Below are positions 59,648 through 64,000 of a stretch of DNA of 64,000 bases, piece after piece. Location of the stretch: NCBI GenBank assembly GCA_947498985.1, contig CANMMF010000009.1:124001-188000 (forward strand). The letters are read 5' to 3'. Below the pieces are notes generated by a model. The model had not been told where the DNA came from. It searched no databases and was given only the letters and a program-made list of their open reading frames with translations. Source of the stretch: an uncultured Paracoccaceae bacterium. Its GTDB lineage: Bacteria; Pseudomonadota; Alphaproteobacteria; Rhodobacterales; Rhodobacteraceae. The position numbers and the translations under genes are program-made. Position 1 is the stretch's first letter. Each line of letters begins with the position of its first letter.

Positions 59648-61852
59648 TCAGCCGATGATCCCGTTGAGTGTCGCCGAGGGGCGCATCACCGCTGCCGTCT
59701 TCTCCGGGTCGGTGTGGTAATAGCCACCCAGATCGGCCGGGCTGCCCTGCGCGGCGGCAAGCTCGGTGACGATCTGCTCTTCCCTGGCCCCCAGCGCCTC
59801 TGCCACCGGGTCGAAATGCGCGGCCATTTCGGCATCGTCGGTCTGCGCGGCCAGCGCCTCTGCCCAGTAGCGCGCAAACCAGTAATGGCTGTCGCGGTTG
59901 TCCGGCTCGCCGACCTTGCGCGACGGCGAGCGGCCGTGATCGAGGATGCCCTGCGTTGCCGCATCCACCGCCTTGCCAAGCACCTTTGCCTTGGCATTGC
60001 CCGTCTGGTCGGCCAGAAACTGCAGGCTTTCCCCCAGCGCGCAGAACTCGCCAAGGCTGTCCCACCGCAGATGGTTTTCCTTCTGCAGCTGTTGCACATG
60101 TTTGGGTGCCGAGCCGCCCGCGCCGGTCTCGAAGAGCCCGCCGCCCTGCATCAGCTTGACGATGGAGAGCATCTTGGCCGACGTCGCCAGTTCGAGGATC
60201 GGGAAGAGATCGGTCAGGTAGTCGCGCAGCACGTTGCCGGTGATCGCGATGGAATTCTCGCCTTTTGTGATCGTCTCCAGCGTGGCGCGTGTCGCGTCGC
60301 GCGGAGCCATGATGCGGAACCTGTCGGCCACGCCCTTGGCCTCGAGGATCGGTCTGACATAGGCGATCAGCTCCGCATCATGCGCGCGGGACTCGTCCAG
60401 CCAGAAGATCGCCTCGCAGCCTTCCGCCTTCTGACGGTCGATGGCGAGATTTACCCAATCCTCGATCGGGGCCTTGCGCGCCGAGGCAGAGCGCCAGATA
60501 TCGCCCGTCTCGACCTGGTGTTCATGCAGCACCGATCCGTCCGCCAGCACCATCTTCACCGTGCCGTCGGCGGGGATCTCGAAGGTCGTCGGGTGCGATC
60601 CGTATTCCTCCGCCTTCTGCGCCATCAGCCCGATATTCTGCACCGTGCCCGCGGTGGCGGGGTCGAGCTTGCCGTTCTCCTTGAAGAACCGGATCGTCTC
60701 GTCATAGACCGGCGCGTAGGAGTTGTCGGGGATAACGCAATTGGCGTCCGCCTCCTTGCCATCCGGCCCCCAACCCTTGCCGCCGGCGCGGATCAGCGCG
60801 GGCATCGAGGCGTCGATGATCACATCCGAAGGTACGTGCAGGTTGGTGATGCCGCGGTCGCTGTCGACCATGTACATCGGCGGGCGTTCGGCCATGACCT
60901 TGTCGATGGCGGCCTTGATCTCGGCATTGTCCTTCACCCGCTCCAGCAGATCGCCGAGGCCCGAATTGGGGTTCACCCCCAGCGATTTCAGCGCGTCGCC
61001 ATGCGCCTCGAAAACCGGCTTCAGATACGCCTTGACCGCATGGCCGAAGATGATCGGGTCCGAGACCTTCATCATCGTGGCCTTCATATGCAGCGAAAAG
61101 AGCGTGCCCTCATCCTTGGTCTTTGCAATCTCGTCTTCCAGAAACGCGTCCAGCGCCCTGGCGGACATGTAGGTGGCATCGACCACCGTGCCCGCGGGGT
61201 AGCTCAGCCCGTCTTTCAGCACCGTCTCGGTGCCGTCTTCGGCCACATGCACGATCCTGGCCGAGGTTTCTGCAGGCAGCGTTGCGGAGACCTCGTTGGA
61301 GAAGAAATCGCCGCTCGACATGGAGGCGACGCGGGTCTGGCTGTCGGCGGTCCAGTCGCCCATCCGGTGCGGGTTGGCCTGGGCGAATTTCTTGACCGCA
61401 ACCGCGGCGCGGCGGTCGGAATTGCCTTCGCGCAGCACCGGGTTCACGGCCGAGCCCTTGATGCTGTCATATTTTGCACGGATGGCCTTTTCTTCATCGG
61501 TCTCCGGGGCGTCGGGGTAGTCGGGCAGCGCGTAGCCCTGCGCCTGAAGCTCTTTGACCGCGGCCACCAGCTGCGGCACGGAGGCCGAGATGTTTGGCAG
61601 CTTGATCACGTTTGCCTCGGGTGTCTTCACCAGCTTGCCCAGTTCAGCGAGCTCATCGTTCTGGCGCTGTGCCTCGGTGAGGTGATCGGGAAAGGTCGCG
61701 ATGATCCGGCCCGCCAGCGAGATGTCCTTGGTGCCGACGGAGACGCCCGCGGCAGAGGCGAATTTCTGAATGATCGGCAGGAACGAGGCCGAGGCCAGCT
61801 CAGGCGCTTCGTCCACCTTGGTGTAGATGATATCGGGGGTTGTGTCGGACAT
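59648..61852 (-). CDS. icd: NADP-dependent isocitrate dehydrogenase, monomeric type
   Basis: 734 residues, matching the roughly 740 of monomeric IDH (not the 400-residue dimeric form). It starts [20 protein letters not shown] and contains the family blocks [28 protein letters not shown] and [17 protein letters not shown]. It converts isocitrate to 2-oxoglutarate plus CO2, producing NADPH in the TCA cycle. The ATG has GGAGG-type bases close upstream. Monocistronic as seen here. Confidence 0.96.
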   Translation of the reverse strand: MSDTTPDIIYTKVDEAPELASASFLPIIQKFASAAGVSVGTKDISLAGRIIATFPDHLTEAQRQNDELAELGKLVKTPEANVIKLPNISASVPQLVAAVKELQAQGYALPDYPDAPETDEEKAIRAKYDSIKGSAVNPVLREGNSDRRAAVAVKKFAQANPHRMGDWTADSQTRVASMSSGDFFSNEVSATLPAETSARIVHVAEDGTETVLKDGLSYPAGTVVDATYMSARALDAFLEDEIAKTKDEGTLFSLHMKATMMKVSDPIIFGHAVKAYLKPVFEAHGDALKSLGVNPNSGLGDLLERVKDNAEIKAAIDKVMAERPPMYMVDSDRGITNLHVPSDVIIDASMPALIRAGGKGWGPDGKEADANCVIPDNSYAPVYDETIRFFKENGKLDPATAGTVQNIGLMAQKAEEYGSHPTTFEIPADGTVKMVLADGSVLHEHQVETGDIWRSASARKAPIEDWVNLAIDRQKAEGCEAIFWLDESRAHDAELIAYVRPILEAKGVADRFRIMAPRDATRATLETITKGENSIAITGNVLRDYLTDLFPILELATSAKMLSIVKLMQGGGLFETGAGGSAPKHVQQLQKENHLRWDSLGEFCALGESLQFLADQTGNAKAKVLGKAVDAATQGILDHGRSPSRKVGEPDNRDSHYWFARYWAEALAAQTDDAEMAAHFDPVAEALGAREEQIVTELAAAQGSPADLGGYYHTDPEKTAAVMRPSATLNGIIG

Positions 61853-62240
61853 GGGGAATCCCTCCTTGATCGGCTTGGGGCTGTCCTACGCCAAACCGCC
61901 GCTCAGGTAAACCGCATACAGTGGTATACATTGCCGCAAGCTGTGCTGTGAGGCAGGGGAAGACGCTGAATGGCGCTCATTTCCGGCACCTGTTGGAGCC
62001 GTGCGGGCTGTAGGGCGCGCGATAAGGCGCGTATCACATGGTGTGTCAGGCGTGCGGCGTGGCGGATTTCATAGCGGCTGACCGCTGGAAGGGCCCGCAC
62101 GACTGTGCTCAGGTTGCGCGAGGCAGGCGAAGGATATCCGGGCAGGCGTCTTTTGCGCCATGAGGCGAGCCCCAGCCTGCAAGGCCGCAGCCTTGGACAA
62201 GACGGTCCCGGACCGGAGCAACCACAGACGGAGCTTGAAG
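61853..62240. other. Intergenic region between icd and the VOC gene, nothing recognised
   Basis: 388 bp. It must contain the icd promoter (minus strand) and the VOC gene promoter (plus strand). No credible ORF or RNA gene is visible. Confidence 0.4.
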
Positions 62241-62621
62241 ATGATCGCGCATATGCATTTGTTCGTTTCCGACTACGCACGCTCCAAAACCTTCTACGCG
62301 CGTGTCCTCGCGCCCTTGGGATACGCCAATAGCATGGAGGACGAAGACGCCGCCGGTTTCCATGACGGCAAAAACACCGATTTCTGGATTGTCCGCGAAA
62401 AGTCCGTCATCCCGACCCATGTCGCGTTCGAAGCGAAGAGCCGGGAAGAGGTCGAGGCATTCCATGCAACCGCTTTGGCGGAGGGTGCCGTCGACAATGG
62501 CGCGCCAGGATATCGCGCACGATACTGGCCGGGGTATTACGCCGCGTTTGTCCTCGACCCTGACGGGCACAATATCGAAGCCGTGTGGTACGACCGCTCC
62601 AGGGTCTCCGATCCCGCATGA
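62241..62621 (+). CDS. VOC-superfamily protein (glyoxalase/bleomycin-resistance fold)
   Basis: 126 residues. MHLFVSDYARSKTFYARVLA is the first beta-alpha-beta module and AAFVLDPDGHNIEAVWYD the second, with metal ligand candidates His6 and Glu near the end. The fold serves glyoxalases, dioxygenases and resistance proteins; the exact role is open. I start at the ATG at 62241, GGAG upstream, rather than further upstream where no family sequence exists. Confidence 0.85.
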   Translation: MIAHMHLFVSDYARSKTFYARVLAPLGYANSMEDEDAAGFHDGKNTDFWIVREKSVIPTHVAFEAKSREEVEAFHATALAEGAVDNGAPGYRARYWPGYYAAFVLDPDGHNIEAVWYDRSRVSDPA

Positions 62622-62748
62622 CGGCTTGCCCGGTCGGGCTGCAGCCTGGTCAGCAAGGCCGCGCGACGCGGAGGGTTGCGCCGATCTGAGCGGATCATCC
62701 AATGAGCCCCGCCGGATGATCGGCGGGGCGCGTTTTGTTCGGGCCGTC

Positions 62749-63735
62749 TCAGTTCAAGGCAGCGTCGGTGATCGCATGTGTCCATGCGCCTTCGGGCTGC
62801 GTGGTGATGACCGGGTCCGAACCGCCCGCCAGAAGCGATTCAACGGTCCGCTGATAATCCGCCTCTTCCAGCGCGCCATCGGATCCCGCAGTCAGCTTGG
62901 CGATCTCGCCCATCATGCGTACCTGATGCGCTTCGGTCTGCGCGCCGGTCTCGTCATAATCGAGCACGATCATAGCCGCGTCTTCGGGGTTCTCTTCGGC
63001 CCATTTCCAACCCTTCATGGAGGCCCGCACAAAGCGCACCATCTTGTCGGAGAATGCCGGATCGGCGAGGTTTTCTTCCAGCACGTAAAGCCCGTCTTCC
63101 AGCGTCGCCACGCCCTGATCCTCGTATTTGAAGGTCACAAGCTCTTCGGGTGTGAGCCCGGCATCGATCACCTGCCAGTATTCATTATAGGTCATGGTGG
63201 ACACGCAGGCCGCCTGGCCATTGACCAGCGGATCGACGTTGAAGCCCTGCTTGAGCACCTCGACCCCGGCGTCAGAGCCATCGGTCGCCAGGCCCAGCTG
63301 GCTCATCCAGCTGAGGAACGGGAACTCGTTGCCGAAGAACCAGACACCCAGCGTCTTGCCGGCAAAATCGTCGGTGGTCGCCACACCCGCATCCTTGCGG
63401 CAGGTCAGCATCATGCCGGAGGACTTGAACGGCTGTGCGATATTGACCAGCGGCAGGCCTTTTTCGCGCGCCGCAAGGGCTGCGGGCATCCATTCGACGG
63501 TCACATCCGCGCCGCCACCGGCGATCACCTGCGTCGGCGCGATGTCGGGCCCGCCCGGCTTGATCGTGACGTCGAGGTCTTCCTCCTCGTAATAGCCGTT
63601 TTCAAGCGCGACGTAATACCCTGCGAACTGGGCCTGGGTGACCCATTTGAGTTGCAGCGTCACGTCATCGGCCGCAAACGCCATGCTGGATGCAAGGCCG
63701 AAGACGGCGGCGGTTGCCGTTGTTTTCAGTGTCAT
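62749..63735 (-). CDS. ABC transporter substrate-binding protein, NMT1/THI5-like
   Basis: 328 residues with a signal peptide (cleaved after about residue 21, AFA-ADD). The THI5/SsuA fold has LKWVTQAQFAGYYVALENGY at the mature start, IAGGGADVTVEWMPAALAAR, and a C-x-T-type pair near MLTCRKDAG. This group binds pyrimidine (HMP), riboflavin or related precursors, or sulfonates. The upstream gene is the matching permease, 18 bp away. Confidence 0.88.
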   Translation of the reverse strand: MTLKTTATAAVFGLASSMAFAADDVTLQLKWVTQAQFAGYYVALENGYYEEEDLDVTIKPGGPDIAPTQVIAGGGADVTVEWMPAALAAREKGLPLVNIAQPFKSSGMMLTCRKDAGVATTDDFAGKTLGVWFFGNEFPFLSWMSQLGLATDGSDAGVEVLKQGFNVDPLVNGQAACVSTMTYNEYWQVIDAGLTPEELVTFKYEDQGVATLEDGLYVLEENLADPAFSDKMVRFVRASMKGWKWAEENPEDAAMIVLDYDETGAQTEAHQVRMMGEIAKLTAGSDGALEEADYQRTVESLLAGGSDPVITTQPEGAWTHAITDAALN

Positions 63736-63753
63736 AATCGTACTCCCTGTTGG

Positions 63754-64000
63754 TTAGTTTCTTTGTGACGGGTGCCAGAACGTCACCCTTTTCTCGATCC
63801 AGGCCATCAGGCCGTAGAACCCCGTGCCGACCATGGCGGCGACCGCGATCTCAGCCCAGACCAGATCGATTGACAAGCTGCCGACGCCGGTGGAAATCCG
63901 AAATCCCATCCCCCGCGTGGGAGAGCCGAAATATTCGGCAACAATGGCGCCCACCAGCGCCAGCGTCGTGGCGATCTTCATCCCGTTGAAGAGAAACGGC
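63754..64000 (-). CDS. ABC transporter permease (SsuC/TauC type), C-terminal part, cut by the right edge
   Basis: The frame is open to the edge, giving the last about 82 residues: FNGMKIATTLALVGAIVAEY followed by FGSPTRGMGFRI and a last TM. These are the final loop and helices of a nitrate/sulfonate/THI5-type permease. With the binding protein downstream it forms an importer; the ATPase is outside the window. Confidence 0.85.
   Translation of the reverse strand, partial: PFLFNGMKIATTLALVGAIVAEYFGSPTRGMGFRISTGVGSLSIDLVWAEIAVAAMVGTGFYGLMAWIEKRVTFWHPSQRN

Noticed and set aside
59714-61951. 745-residue plus-strand frame opposite icd
   Set aside because: Antisense shadow of a well-supported monomeric isocitrate dehydrogenase.
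1-64000. CRISPR arrays and rRNA genes
   Set aside because: No regularly spaced direct repeats with unique spacers, and no rRNA-like sequence, were seen.
62749-64000. TPP or FMN riboswitch for the THI5-like importer
   Set aside because: The operon leader is beyond the right edge; the 18-bp spacer visible here is too short for a riboswitch.

Overview
The window looks like chromosome of a Rhodobacteraceae (Roseobacter-group) alphaproteobacterium. The evidence is the high GC content with long antisense open frames, two DctP-type TRAP transporters, RTX calcium-binding proteins, a monomeric NADP isocitrate dehydrogenase, a KpsE/KpsT-type capsule pair, and many GntR/LysR/LacI-controlled catabolic operons. 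Organism identity is inferred from gene style only; I ran no search.

Layout. 0-3.1 kb: a GDSL/SGNH hydrolase cut by the window edge and an 828-residue RTX protein. 3.5-8.5 kb: an RND efflux pair (permease, adaptor) divergent from its TetR repressor, with a perfect palindrome between them. 8.5-10.4 kb: a KefB/KefC-type cation/proton antiporter. 10.7-13.1 kb: an FAD phenol-type monooxygenase divergent from a TauE/SafE exporter. 13.1-27.5 kb: the most interesting part. A TRAP transporter (P-Q-M) is divergent from a GntR regulator - aldehyde dehydrogenase - SDR - self-sufficient reductive dehalogenase operon, and converging on this is a LysR-flanked operon of CoA transferase, HMG-CoA-lyase-like enzyme and a second TRAP transporter. 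The dehalogenase (1074 residues) joins a duplicated cobalamin/two-[4Fe-4S] RdhA module to a flavin/NAD(P)H/[2Fe-2S] reductase in one chain, with no Tat signal and no RdhB anchor. I read it as an aerobic catabolic enzyme for halogenated (probably hydroxylated) aromatics.

27.6-31.9 kb: LysR regulators around a small three-gene oxidoreductase operon. 32.4-39.7 kb: a LacI-controlled carbohydrate/compatible-solute operon (binding protein, two unusual permeases, GH63-like glycosidase, MalK-like ATPase) with a perfect operator-like palindrome 32 bp before the repressor start.

39.7-53.8 kb: an accessory, decayed region. It holds remnants of IS66, IS5 and IS3 transposases, a LysR tail, a prophage-type small-protein remnant, a truncated serine hydrolase, a truncated two-gene unknown module and a truncated tyrosine integrase 116 bp from the 3' end of a tRNA-Ser(GGA). 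Between the remnants lie intact genes: a Crp-like regulator, an AraC regulator with a tightly overlapping operon of small membrane, NAD(P)-binding and hydrolase proteins, and an epoxide-hydrolase/WYL-regulator pair. I interpret this as a degraded genomic island at the tRNA-Ser site.

53.9-64 kb: capsule export genes kpsE/kpsT without an adjacent kpsM, an ArsR-regulated ArsP/YraQ-type permease, a uracil-DNA-glycosylase-like protein, an SseB-family protein, monomeric icd, a VOC protein and an NMT1/THI5-type ABC importer cut by the right edge.
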